Source: Bacteroidales bacterium
Lineage (GTDB): Bacteria; Bacteroidota; Bacteroidia; Bacteroidales; JAADJA01
Length of the DNA: 40,542 bases
Reading direction: 5' to 3'
Assembly: GCA_026984135.1 (NCBI GenBank)
Contig: JALSSR010000209.1
Span: 1-40,542 of the forward strand
Below the pieces are notes generated by a model, which saw only the letters and a list, made by a program, of their open reading frames with translations, was not told where the DNA came from and searched no databases. The translations under genes were made by a program, and so were the position numbers. Of this stretch, positions 1-9,075 are shown one piece after another (the stretch's first letter is position 1; each line of letters opens with the position of its first letter).

Positions 1-36
1 TTTGATAATAATATTATAATTTCTTTCGTGCATTAA

Positions 37-111
37 CCGGTTCTAAACAGGTTTGATTGTTTTAAAAAAATTTCAATATCGGGTTAGTCGTTCAAACCTG
101 TCAAGAACCGG
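37..111. repeat. Imperfect inverted repeat, 20-nt arms at 37-56 and 92-111, 35-nt spacer
   Basis: ccggttctaaacaggtttga versus reverse complement of tcaaacctgtcaagaaccgg; 18/20 match. Confidence 0.75.
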
Positions 112-245
112 TAAACATATTATATTGTGGAATCAATTTTTGCCTGTTTTCCGGGCTGGGAATTTTAGTGCCGTTTTTCCTCTCCTTTGATATTGTTCTT
201 TTAACATCCTGCTTTTTAAAATTTGTTTCCGGATGCCTTTGTGGT

Positions 246-316
246 TCTTAGTGTCTTTGAGCCTTAGTGGCAAAATAGCGGAAAATTAGCCACAAAGACA
301 CCAAGGCTCAAAGAAA
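246..316. repeat. Intergenic inverted repeat of the 'tgtctttgagccttagtggc' type
   Basis: gtgtctttgagccttagtggc at about 251-271 and gccacaaagacaccaaggctcaaag at about 289-313 are near-reverse complements in a shifted register. Confidence 0.6.
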
Positions 317-415
317 ACAAATCGAGAAAATACAAACCGGTATTCATCAAATCGGCCGAGAATTATCTGAAATGAATTTAATTTTCAAGGTATAAAACAG
401 CTTTTCCAAGAGACA

Positions 416-919
416 CTATGTAAAAATAATATGGCTGCCTTCTCCGCCGGCTCTTTCGTAAAATTCACCAATTGTTATGATATCTTTTACATGTTCGGAA
501 AAATCCTCTTTCTTAACTTTAAACATATCAACGGCAAGTTTACAGGCATAGAGATTACCGCCACCTGCAACAAACAGTTCGATGAATTCACTTACAGGCG
601 GGATATCAAGCTCTTCCATACCCTTTTTCATCATACCCGAGACCATTGCTTCCATCCCGGGTATCACTCCCATCCAGGAAGGCATCCTTGCTCCGCCCGG
701 TAAGCGTAAAGCCGGATTACCGAGGACAGCGGTGTGGAGTTTATCCATACGCTTTTTCATAATGGCGTCAAGGCCGAAGAAGGTAAAGAAAAGATTGCAT
801 TCAATACCTTCCATTACGGCTCCGTTGCCCATTACCAATGCAGCATAAACATCTTCTATGGCACCTTTGGCGCAGATGATACTGACTTTTTTTACGGGAT
901 ATTCGTTTGTGTCAGACAT
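416..919 (-). CDS. DsrE/DsrF-like (DsrE2-type) family protein
   Basis: 167 aa; KKVSIICAKGAIEDVYAALVMGNGAVMEG and GGNLYACKLAVDMF with a conserved-type Cys; clustered with DsrC/TusE-like and SQR-like genes. Confidence 0.8.
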   Translation of the reverse strand: MSDTNEYPVKKVSIICAKGAIEDVYAALVMGNGAVMEGIECNLFFTFFGLDAIMKKRMDKLHTAVLGNPALRLPGGARMPSWMGVIPGMEAMVSGMMKKGMEELDIPPVSEFIELFVAGGGNLYACKLAVDMFKVKKEDFSEHVKDIITIGEFYERAGGEGSHIIFT

Positions 920-935
920 AATTTTTTGTTTTTAA

Positions 936-1247
936 TTATACACAACTTGCCGGTTTTGGAATTCCGGCTATTTTAGTGGCTTTTTTCATAGGAGCACCCG
1001 GAAACATCTGATAAAATGTTTTCACATCAACCACACCGGATTTATTTATTCCCCTGATTGAAAGAGCATCTCCGCTGTTGAATTTGTTTCTTAGGTACTC
1101 AAGCACCTCAAAATGTTTATCCGTTAATTCCACACCTTCTTCCTTTGCTATTTCCATAGCGATGTCTTTTGTCCATTGTGAAGGATTTGTGAAATAACCC
1201 TCTTCATTTACATCTACTGCTACTCCTGCATACGTTTTTGTTGCCAT
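936..1247 (-). CDS. DsrC/TusE family sulfur relay protein, single C-terminal Cys form
   Basis: 103 aa; VDVNEEGYFTNPSQWTKDIA, LRNKFNSGDALSIRGINKSGV, C-terminus KIAGIPKPASCV. Confidence 0.88.
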   Translation of the reverse strand: MATKTYAGVAVDVNEEGYFTNPSQWTKDIAMEIAKEEGVELTDKHFEVLEYLRNKFNSGDALSIRGINKSGVVDVKTFYQMFPGAPMKKATKIAGIPKPASCV

Positions 1248-1280
1248 AATTTTATTGTTTTTAAATGTTATTAATATTTA

Positions 1281-1967
1281 TTATTTATTTTCTTTCTTTT
1301 TAAGTTGCTGTTCCGTAAGATTTTTCAAAAATGTCATCATAAAGCCCATACCTTTTTTCATTTCAGGGCTGTTCATTTCCCTCATCATTTTCCAAATTGA
1401 ATATTCCGGAATTTCATCCGTTTCAAGATTTTTGTAAACGACAACGGCATTATGAACAGCATCAAGCATATCGGGCTGGGTTATCTCTTTGACGATTTCA
1501 AGTATTGGTACTATTTTATCTGCAAGTTCGCGGATATCGTCCACAGTGAAATGGGTAACGATATTCTCAAATACTTTTCCGAATTCCCTGATAAAATCAA
1601 TATAGCCTTTTTGCTCAAGCTCGTTGAAAAGATTTACCGCATCCAATCCTACCTGATGAGCAATGGGCGATACATCTTTTGCAAAATCGGTAACACTTTC
1701 CAGCATCTCCAGCATCAAATTGATGTTGTCAAGATTATGTAAAAACTTAATACCGATTGACGCAATGGTTTCACCGTCAATTTCAACACCTGCCTTATCA
1801 AGCTGAACAACGGCGTTCTGAAAAGCATCTTTTCCCACTATTGATAAATCGCTCATCAAATCGTTTACCGATTCGCGCGATTGTTTCTGAGCATAAACCT
1901 CCTCAAGCACAAGGTCAAGTTTACGGTTTATCTCATCTATCTGATTTTGAATATTTACTTCCGTCAT
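1281..1967 (-). CDS. DUF1641 domain-containing protein
   Basis: 228 aa, helical, next to an SQR-like gene; pattern resembles DUF1641 proteins. Confidence 0.7.
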   Translation of the reverse strand: MTEVNIQNQIDEINRKLDLVLEEVYAQKQSRESVNDLMSDLSIVGKDAFQNAVVQLDKAGVEIDGETIASIGIKFLHNLDNINLMLEMLESVTDFAKDVSPIAHQVGLDAVNLFNELEQKGYIDFIREFGKVFENIVTHFTVDDIRELADKIVPILEIVKEITQPDMLDAVHNAVVVYKNLETDEIPEYSIWKMMREMNSPEMKKGMGFMMTFLKNLTEQQLKKKENK

Positions 1968-1978
1968 AATCCGAAATT

Positions 1979-3220
1979 TTAAAGTTCCATCTTTTTACCT
2001 GCCATAGTCATTTGAGAATCAATGGGCATCTCTTTTCCTTTAAGAAGTATATGCCAGTAAATCCAGCGGAACATTAACTTCCCGTAGTGGTTCATTCTGG
2101 TCTCTTTCAAAAGTCCGAAAGGACCGATACCGGGAAACGGGAAAGATCCGGGCAAAGGTTCGGTGTCATAATTGAAATCAATCAAAGCACCCTTTCCGTG
2201 TCCCGTTTCGATATAACAGTTTGAGTGTCCGTCGAAACTGGCAGTGAACGGTCTTCCTTCGATATAGCACATAAGATTTTCGTGAAGGATATCGGCCTCA
2301 AAATGGACTACCGAACCTGCTTTGGAGGTTGGGAAATTTCCTGCATCACCAAGCACAAAAATATTCTCAAATTTATCCGATTGAAGAGTGTTTTTATCCG
2401 TGAGTACAAATGCAAAATCATCTCCGAGTCCGCTTCTTTCAACCATTGGGTCTCCCGAATGTAAAGGTATTGAAACCAAACAGTCGAAAGGAACTTCCCT
2501 GCCACCGAAATCCCTGATAACCTTTTTCTCATTATCAACTTCACCCAAAACAAAGTCCGTTACAATGTTGATATTTTTTTCGGAAAGCATATTTCCGAGT
2601 ACTTTTGAGGCACGCGGTTTTGTGAAAGCGCCGCTTAAAGGTGTAACATAGGTTATATTAACTTTGTCTCTAAGCCCTCTGTCAATAAAAAATGCATCGG
2701 CAAAAAATGAGAACTCAAGAGGTGCTACCGGACATTTGATGGGCATATCGGCAATATCTATAACAAGTTCGCCACCTTCCCAGGTTTTGAAAAACCTTGA
2801 CAAAGCCTTGGCTCCTTCAATGGTGTAAAAATCGAACACGTTTTTATGCCATAAATCTCCTTTTAGTCCGGGGGTTTCCTCGGGAACAATTTTTGTCCCT
2901 GTTGCAATTATTAAAATGTCGTATTTCAAAACCTCTCCATCCATCAAAAGAACTTTGTTCTCTTCACCTACAATTTTATCAATCTTTGAAAACACAAGAT
3001 TAACACCAACAGGGATGAAACTGCTTTTCTGTTTTATTACATCAGCTTCTTTATAATATCCAAATGGAATAAATAAAAAACCCGGTTGATAGTAATGGGT
3101 TTTGTATTGGTCAACAATGGTAATATCCCATTCATTCCTGCTAAGCTCTTTCCTCATTTTATTGGCCATTATGGTACCTCCCGTACCTGCCCCGAGAATT
3201 AATAATTTTTTCATATTCAT
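1979..3220 (-). CDS. Sulfide:quinone oxidoreductase-like FAD/NAD(P)-dependent oxidoreductase
   Basis: KKLLILGAGTGGTIMANKM dinucleotide-binding motif, KCPVAPLEFSFF, FVLGDAGNFPTSKAGSVVHF. Track start 3244 is a TTG upstream of the likely transcript start; ATG at 3220 or 3214 is preferred. Confidence 0.85.
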   Translation of the reverse strand: MNMKKLLILGAGTGGTIMANKMRKELSRNEWDITIVDQYKTHYYQPGFLFIPFGYYKEADVIKQKSSFIPVGVNLVFSKIDKIVGEENKVLLMDGEVLKYDILIIATGTKIVPEETPGLKGDLWHKNVFDFYTIEGAKALSRFFKTWEGGELVIDIADMPIKCPVAPLEFSFFADAFFIDRGLRDKVNITYVTPLSGAFTKPRASKVLGNMLSEKNINIVTDFVLGEVDNEKKVIRDFGGREVPFDCLVSIPLHSGDPMVERSGLGDDFAFVLTDKNTLQSDKFENIFVLGDAGNFPTSKAGSVVHFEADILHENLMCYIEGRPFTASFDGHSNCYIETGHGKGALIDFNYDTEPLPGSFPFPGIGPFGLLKETRMNHYGKLMFRWIYWHILLKGKEMPIDSQMTMAGKKMEL

Positions 3221-3241
3221 ATTGTTTTTTAAATAACAATG

Positions 3242-3319
3242 CAAAAATAAACGGTTATATTGATATATTACAATATTTAGATATGATAATTATCATATTC
3301 AAAAATTATTGTATCTTTG
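3242..3319. promoter_or_regulatory. Divergent promoter region: -7 boxes on both strands and an 18-bp perfect palindrome
   Basis: Minus -7 TATTTTTG (3249-3242) with TTG at 3273-3271; plus -7 TATCTTTG (3312-3319); palindrome ATATGATAATTATCATAT at 3281-3298. Confidence 0.6.
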
Positions 3320-3351
3320 AAACCCTGATAAATTTGGCATTAAACAGTGTA

Positions 3352-4047
3352 ATGAAATATATAAATACGGTTTCCGGTTGCAAAAATTGTCCATATAGAG
3401 CGTTGATATTCGGCTCATTAGATAATAAGGAACTTGACTTTTTGGAAAAGACAAGAAAAGAAATTTTCTATAAAAAAGGAGATGTTTTGACCAAAGAAGG
3501 AACTTCAATAAATGAATTTCTTTATTTAAAAACGGGATTACTAAAAGTTTACAAAACAAGAGCGGGCAATAAAACACATATAATAAGAATTGCGGGACCT
3601 TCCGATTTTGTCAGTCTTTTAAGCATGTTTTCAAATGACAAATATAAATATTCCATTGCCGCCATTGAGGATACAACTGTTTGTGTTGTTGATTCGGAGA
3701 GCATCAAATTCCTGGCAAAGTCTAACGGCGAATTTGCTCTTGAATTGATGAAAAGAATGAGTTATACCTATGATGAGATAATTGATTCGACATACCGTAT
3801 AAGACAAAAGCACCTGCGGGGTAGAATAGCATATATACTTCTCTATTTTGCACAAAAGGTTTACAGACAAAACCGTTTTGAACTTCCGATTTCAAGGCGT
3901 GAAATTGGAGAGTTGATAAATATGACAACAGAGAATGTTATACGTATCCTGTCGGAATTCAGAAAAGACCAAATAATTTTCATTGACGGTAAGATTATTG
4001 AAATTAAGGATATTGAAAGACTTGAAAGAATAAAAAAAATCGGATAA
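3352..4047 (+). CDS. Crp/Fnr family transcriptional regulator
   Basis: cNMP-binding-like fold (GDVLTKEGTSINEFLYLKTGLLKVYK) and HTH (PISRREIGELINMTTENVIRILSEFRKDQII). ATG at 3352 chosen over 3283 because the 3283 start lies inside the palindrome and upstream of the -7 box. Confidence 0.9.
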   Translation: MKYINTVSGCKNCPYRALIFGSLDNKELDFLEKTRKEIFYKKGDVLTKEGTSINEFLYLKTGLLKVYKTRAGNKTHIIRIAGPSDFVSLLSMFSNDKYKYSIAAIEDTTVCVVDSESIKFLAKSNGEFALELMKRMSYTYDEIIDSTYRIRQKHLRGRIAYILLYFAQKVYRQNRFELPISRREIGELINMTTENVIRILSEFRKDQIIFIDGKIIEIKDIERLERIKKIG

Positions 4048-4107
4048 ACATAGGATAGCAAAACTTTGTAAAAGCTATGGCACCTTTTTAATTTTTTCTC
4101 TTGATTA

Positions 4108-6198
4108 TCAATTTTTCTTTTGATTTTTGCTTTTTTGTAATAACCTCAACAATATACATCCCTCATTAAGCATTGAAATATTAATTCCGCTATTAATATC
4201 ATTAACAGTTAACACTCTTTGTCCCAATTGATTATAAAATAGTATTTCATTTATAGGCTGCCCTGATACGGTTTGAACGGAGACCTCATTATTCGCCGGA
4301 TTAGGAAAAATTTTGATATCGTTTTCCTTTGACTCATTACTTGGGACAGAGAAAGGTATTCCCGATTCATTAAAGGCAACCATACCACCCGATAGAGTGC
4401 CAAGCCATTTTGTTCCATCATTATCAATTGCTATTGAAAGAATTAGGTTTGCCGATAAACCGGAATTTTCAGTATTATACACATACCATTCACTTCCATT
4501 AAATTTCGCTAATCCATTACCTGAACCGACCCAAATTAAACCGTCTTCATCAATTTCAATAGCATTAACCTCATTTGATGGCAATCCCGAATTTTCGGTA
4601 TTAAAAATTGACCAATCCTCACCGTTAAAAACAGCCATTCCTCCATCATATGTACCAATCCATTTCGTATTATTCTTATCAATTTTTATTGATAGAATAT
4701 GATTATCAGGCAAATTTGAATTTAAAGAATTATAGATGGTCCAATCGGAGCCGTCAAATTCTATTAATCCGCCACCGTTCGTACCAAACCACTTTATTCC
4801 GGTATTATCAATTGCTATTGCAGTAATATTATTTACCGGCAAATCCGAATTAGTAGTATCATAAATAATCCAATATTCTTCATCAAATTGTGCAACTCCT
4901 CCCTTTGATGTTCCAATCCAAATGGTATTATCAAAATCGGTTGCCAAGGATAAAACGGAATTATCCGGTATCCCCGAATTTGATTCAATATATTTTGTCC
5001 AATTGGTTCCGTCAAATTTTAATAAACCGGAAAGTGATGTCCCAAACCATTTAATATTTTCATTATCTATTGTAAGAGATAATACATACCGGGAGGGAAG
5101 TCCCGAATTATTAGGTTTATAAACTGTCCAATTCATATTCTCAATATTTGCCACTCCGTTATAAGAGCAAGTCCACTTTGAGTTATCATTCTCTATAACA
5201 ATATCATAAACCCAATTATCAGGTATTTCCGAATTTGATGTATTAATCAGATTCCAGTTTATATCATCAAACTTAGTAAGCCCTTGACTTGTCCCTATCC
5301 ATTTATTTCCAAATTCATCAACTTTCATTGAATAAATATGATTATTTGGTAACTCCGAATTTGAGGTATTGAACAGGTTCCAGTATGTTCCGTCAAATTT
5401 TGATAATCCGTTACCTGTTCCTATCCATTTATTCCCTTCGACATCAATTTCAATTGAATAAACACTATTGTCAGGCAAACCGGAATTTGAGCTTACATAA
5501 TTTATCCAGTTTGTTCCGTCAAATCTTGCTATACCACCCGAATTTGTTCCTACCCAAATAACTCCGCCGGAGACACAAACAACAGACAAAATACGGGAGT
5601 CCAATAATCCCGAGTTTGAAACATCATATAATGACCAATCCGTTCCGTCGTAACTTGATAATCCGTCATATGCGGTTCCAATCCATTTTTTTCCATTTTC
5701 ATCTATGTCTATCACCTTAATATAATTACCGGATAAGCCCGAATTAGAGCTGTTATATATCGTCCAGTTAATTCCGTCATATTCAGCCAAGCCTCCTGTA
5801 AATGTGCCGATCCATAAAGAGCCGTTATTTTCAAGAGCCATTGAGTTAATTTTGTTACTTGGTAAAGAAGAATTGGTTGTGTTATATACAATCCAGTTTT
5901 CACCATCGAATTTCACCAAGCCTTTTTCCGTTCCAATCCATTTTATCCCGTTTTTATCACAAACTATTGCCCTAATAAAGTTATCCGGCAAACCTGAATT
6001 GGAACGATTATAAAAAACGGGAGTGTTAGTTGTCATATCATATTTTACAAGTCCTCCCGATGTACCAATCCAAATAATTTCATTTTCAATATCCATTGAA
6101 GAAATGTAATCTCCATTTGTAAAATTTATCCATTGTGGATTTTGAGAATTCACATATCCCGAAATGCTAATGATAATGATTGTTAATAATTTTTTCAT
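4108..6198 (-). CDS. Secreted two-component-regulator-propeller (Reg_prop-like) protein with frameshifted T9SS type A C-terminal domain
   Basis: Signal peptide; 14 repeats of the WIGTxxGGLxxFDGxNW / NSGLPDN type; C-terminal IKIFPNPANNEVSV. Frame is lost at about 4160-4162. Confidence 0.88.
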   Translation of the reverse strand: MKKLLTIIIISISGYVNSQNPQWINFTNGDYISSMDIENEIIWIGTSGGLVKYDMTTNTPVFYNRSNSGLPDNFIRAIVCDKNGIKWIGTEKGLVKFDGENWIVYNTTNSSLPSNKINSMALENNGSLWIGTFTGGLAEYDGINWTIYNSSNSGLSGNYIKVIDIDENGKKWIGTAYDGLSSYDGTDWSLYDVSNSGLLDSRILSVVCVSGGVIWVGTNSGGIARFDGTNWINYVSSNSGLPDNSVYSIEIDVEGNKWIGTGNGLSKFDGTYWNLFNTSNSELPNNHIYSMKVDEFGNKWIGTSQGLTKFDDINWNLINTSNSEIPDNWVYDIVIENDNSKWTCSYNGVANIENMNWTVYKPNNSGLPSRYVLSLTIDNENIKWFGTSLSGLLKFDGTNWTKYIESNSGIPDNSVLSLATDFDNTIWIGTSKGGVAQFDEEYWIIYDTTNSDLPVNNITAIAIDNTGIKWFGTNGGGLIEFDGSDWTIYNSLNSNLPDNHILSIKIDKNNTKWIGTYDGGMAVFNGEDWSIFNTENSGLPSNEVNAIEIDEDGLIWVGSGNGLAKFNGSEWYVYNTENSGLSANLILSIAIDNDGTKWLGTLSGGMVAFNESGIPFSVPSNESKENDIKIFPNPANNEVSVQTVSGQPINEILFYNQLGQRVLTVNDINSGINISMLNEGCILLRLLQKSKNQKKN

Positions 6199-6282
6199 AC
6201 AGCTACGTTTTTGTTAATTTGTATCCTTTAGTATTTTTTATCTAAAAACAAAAACTATACCGTAAAAAACTAATGAAAAAGT

Positions 6283-9045
6283 CTATTCCGCCTTATAAAA
6301 ATCCGGTAAAACACATTCATCACCGATACTTTTCAGGTAACTCCGAAAATCGCTGTTTAAACTTTCATGCATAACCTCGGAATCCTCCTCATGACAGGTC
6401 AGGCAGGCTCCGACAGTAAGTATCCGTTGTTGCTCTTCTGTTGTAAAGGGACGGAAATTTTCCCGTGTCGAATGCGAAAAAATGTTGCCGTAAAAATCCG
6501 TATTTGAAAAATCAAAGGGTATCCAGGCATCTTCCGGCAATCCGTCATTTTCATTATTCCGGTATTTCGATATGAAATTCCATTTCCCTCTTCCGTTTGC
6601 AATTTCATAAACCAGTTTACCTTCACCATATCCAATCGCTACGGGATTATTATGGCACGATTTGCAATTTCCGCCCTCTTTCACAATTGTATGGGGTTCG
6701 GCAGGAGCATATAGTCTATGAAAAAGATATCCTTCATCTTTCGAATAACTTCCTTTGTCAATACTCAATATCATCCCCGGAACAGCCGGTTTTACGTTTT
6801 CTCCATTCCTATCTTCAAAAACACCGAGTGTAGGTTGCATTGCAAGAAAGTCGCCGGAATATTCAACCCAGGTTCCCTTTTTCAGTTTGTCGGTAAGCAT
6901 ATCGTACCCATCGGTTTGCTGTTCGTAAACGTTGTGACAACCTATGCAACGCGGTGCCCAGGCTGTATGACAAGCACTACAACTCAGATCCTTATGGCCG
7001 CTCCCTCTTGTACATTTCTCTCCGGGGCCGTTAAGGCTAAAAACTTTCCCCGAATTCTTTCCAACCATAAGTGCAGAATTTCCATCCGCCAAAGTATTTA
7101 TCAAAGCTATTCCCGACTCCTTACCTTTAATATATTTGCTGTTTTTATTATTCCAGCCTTTCAAATCGGCTATCTTTCTCGATTCATAATCCAGTTTATC
7201 GTATGAAACCGTTTCCGGCATTTTTTCAAAATGACAATCTTCACATCTTATTTTCACTTGCTGTTCTTCGTGTGCATACAAGTTTCCGTCACCCATAATT
7301 TCATAAGAATTATGACAATCAATACAATCGAGACCTGCTTTATGATGCACATCTTCCGTCATCTTCACAAACACCCTGTAATCTTCCAAAATCCTGAATT
7401 CCGATGAATCCGGGATATCTTCTTTTGTGATTTCCGTTTCGTGCCACCCTTCGTAATTGGTTGAAATTCTGCCGGAACGACTATGACAACCGAAACAGTG
7501 TTCGTTCGTAATATTGAGTGATAGTGACGAATGAACAACAGGATTCGGCATATCATCACCCTTTCCGTTTTGATATTCCGAATGAGCAAGCAAAGCCTTT
7601 TCATTATAGTTCAAATGGCAGGCGTTGCATCCTCCGCCTCTCGAAAGTTCCGATATAGGACCCGTCTCGGCTTTGGGATTTCCAAGATGGCAAATCACAC
7701 ACAAATTGCGCAGATGCTCGTCGGCAGCAGAATTACCAAGATGATGAACATTGTTAAGGATTGACAGAGAATCCGATTCTCCGAAAACATATCTGTCAAC
7801 CGTTATCATTCCGCTTAAAGTGTTCATCAATGTTTTGTTGACACGTTCCGTAATAACGGGATGACATTTTGTTGTCCCGCAACTTTTGTCGGCATCTGCC
7901 ATATTTCCGGGAATAACTACCATACCTTTATGTGCTCTCTCTTTATTCAAAGAAAACGAATTTCCCCCGTGGCACGATACACAACCGATAGCCTTAGGAT
8001 TATGTGCCGGTGAAAATCCTTCAATGTTTTTGTGACAAATCATACAGCTCTCTTTGCGTCCGTTTATTGAAGGAATATCTTCGCTCCTGATATCCGTAAC
8101 ATCCTCACCGAATAACACCGGTTCCGGATTGAAAACATTCACAATATAATCCGTTCCTTTCCCGTCCCACGGAGTACGGAGTTCCCAATTTTCACCTCTG
8201 AAAAAATATCCGGTTATTGTTAAAACAACATATATATAAAATGTATAAAGAATTATTTTTTTAAAAATTTGAGAATTTTTCTCCCTCATTTGCGGAATCA
8301 GATACAAAAGCAGCAAGAGCCCAAAAACAATTATCAGTGATAATCCGGGATAAGTAAGCCGGTGCAATATCTCCTGAAAGCCGACAAAATACCAGGGACC
8401 TTTCATAACATTTGCGGTTTCTGTTTGCAAAGGTGCTTGAAAGAAAAAACTTAAAACAGATATTAATATTAAGGTATAAATAAATATTAACGTTCTTCCC
8501 CAAATGGTTTTTGAATGCTCAAAAATAATAAAAACCAAAAAAATAGTTGCGGTTGCAATGTGGTGAACATAAATTAATTGAAGATCATCTCCCTTTCCGA
8601 GGAGCGAAAAGGTAAGTAAATCACCCATAAAAGGTATTTTAGACATCAAACTTTTCATTATCAACCTCGCTTGAACCGCGTCACCGTCCCCTTTCAGAAT
8701 AAAGCCGGTTATCATTACAAAAAACACTACCAACACCGATATTGTAAGCCGAAACCATACTCCGGATTTAACTTTCTTTTCCCCCGACTTTTTGAGATGA
8801 TCCCAAATGTGTAAAAGAGTGAAGATTAAAAAAAGTTGGGCACTCCAGTAGTGCATATTGCGAAAGAAAACGGCAAACGGATTCATAATCAATATTGTAC
8901 CTATTGATTCAAACGGAGAGGCAACATCATAGGGAATTGCAAGAAAAATACCGCTCACCACAGTAATAAGAAAAAACGAAACTGCAAACAACCCGTACGT
9001 ATTCCGAATAAAAAAAGATGATATTGATCCTTGTTTGTTTATCAT
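6283..9045 (-). CDS. Cytochrome b (bc-type) fused to a dodecaheme cytochrome c domain
   Basis: N-terminal cytochrome b-like TM region with paired His and KGPWYFVGFQEIL (PEWY-like); 11 CXXCH plus one CX4CH (CGTTKCH). Confidence 0.9.
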   Translation of the reverse strand: MINKQGSISSFFIRNTYGLFAVSFFLITVVSGIFLAIPYDVASPFESIGTILIMNPFAVFFRNMHYWSAQLFLIFTLLHIWDHLKKSGEKKVKSGVWFRLTISVLVVFFVMITGFILKGDGDAVQARLIMKSLMSKIPFMGDLLTFSLLGKGDDLQLIYVHHIATATIFLVFIIFEHSKTIWGRTLIFIYTLILISVLSFFFQAPLQTETANVMKGPWYFVGFQEILHRLTYPGLSLIIVFGLLLLLYLIPQMREKNSQIFKKIILYTFYIYVVLTITGYFFRGENWELRTPWDGKGTDYIVNVFNPEPVLFGEDVTDIRSEDIPSINGRKESCMICHKNIEGFSPAHNPKAIGCVSCHGGNSFSLNKERAHKGMVVIPGNMADADKSCGTTKCHPVITERVNKTLMNTLSGMITVDRYVFGESDSLSILNNVHHLGNSAADEHLRNLCVICHLGNPKAETGPISELSRGGGCNACHLNYNEKALLAHSEYQNGKGDDMPNPVVHSSLSLNITNEHCFGCHSRSGRISTNYEGWHETEITKEDIPDSSEFRILEDYRVFVKMTEDVHHKAGLDCIDCHNSYEIMGDGNLYAHEEQQVKIRCEDCHFEKMPETVSYDKLDYESRKIADLKGWNNKNSKYIKGKESGIALINTLADGNSALMVGKNSGKVFSLNGPGEKCTRGSGHKDLSCSACHTAWAPRCIGCHNVYEQQTDGYDMLTDKLKKGTWVEYSGDFLAMQPTLGVFEDRNGENVKPAVPGMILSIDKGSYSKDEGYLFHRLYAPAEPHTIVKEGGNCKSCHNNPVAIGYGEGKLVYEIANGRGKWNFISKYRNNENDGLPEDAWIPFDFSNTDFYGNIFSHSTRENFRPFTTEEQQRILTVGACLTCHEEDSEVMHESLNSDFRSYLKSIGDECVLPDFYKAE

Positions 9046-9075
9046 TTATTAAACAGCCTTTAATTAAAAATCAAA

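Noticed and set aside
4313-4702. Plus-strand ORF (129 aa) antisense to the propeller gene
   Set aside because: It mirrors the repeated blade sequence of the minus-strand gene; periodic open frames are expected, and it has no family features.
6718-7206. Plus-strand ORF (162 aa) antisense to the multiheme cytochrome
   Set aside because: The opposite strand carries clear CXXCH motifs; this is a shadow ORF.
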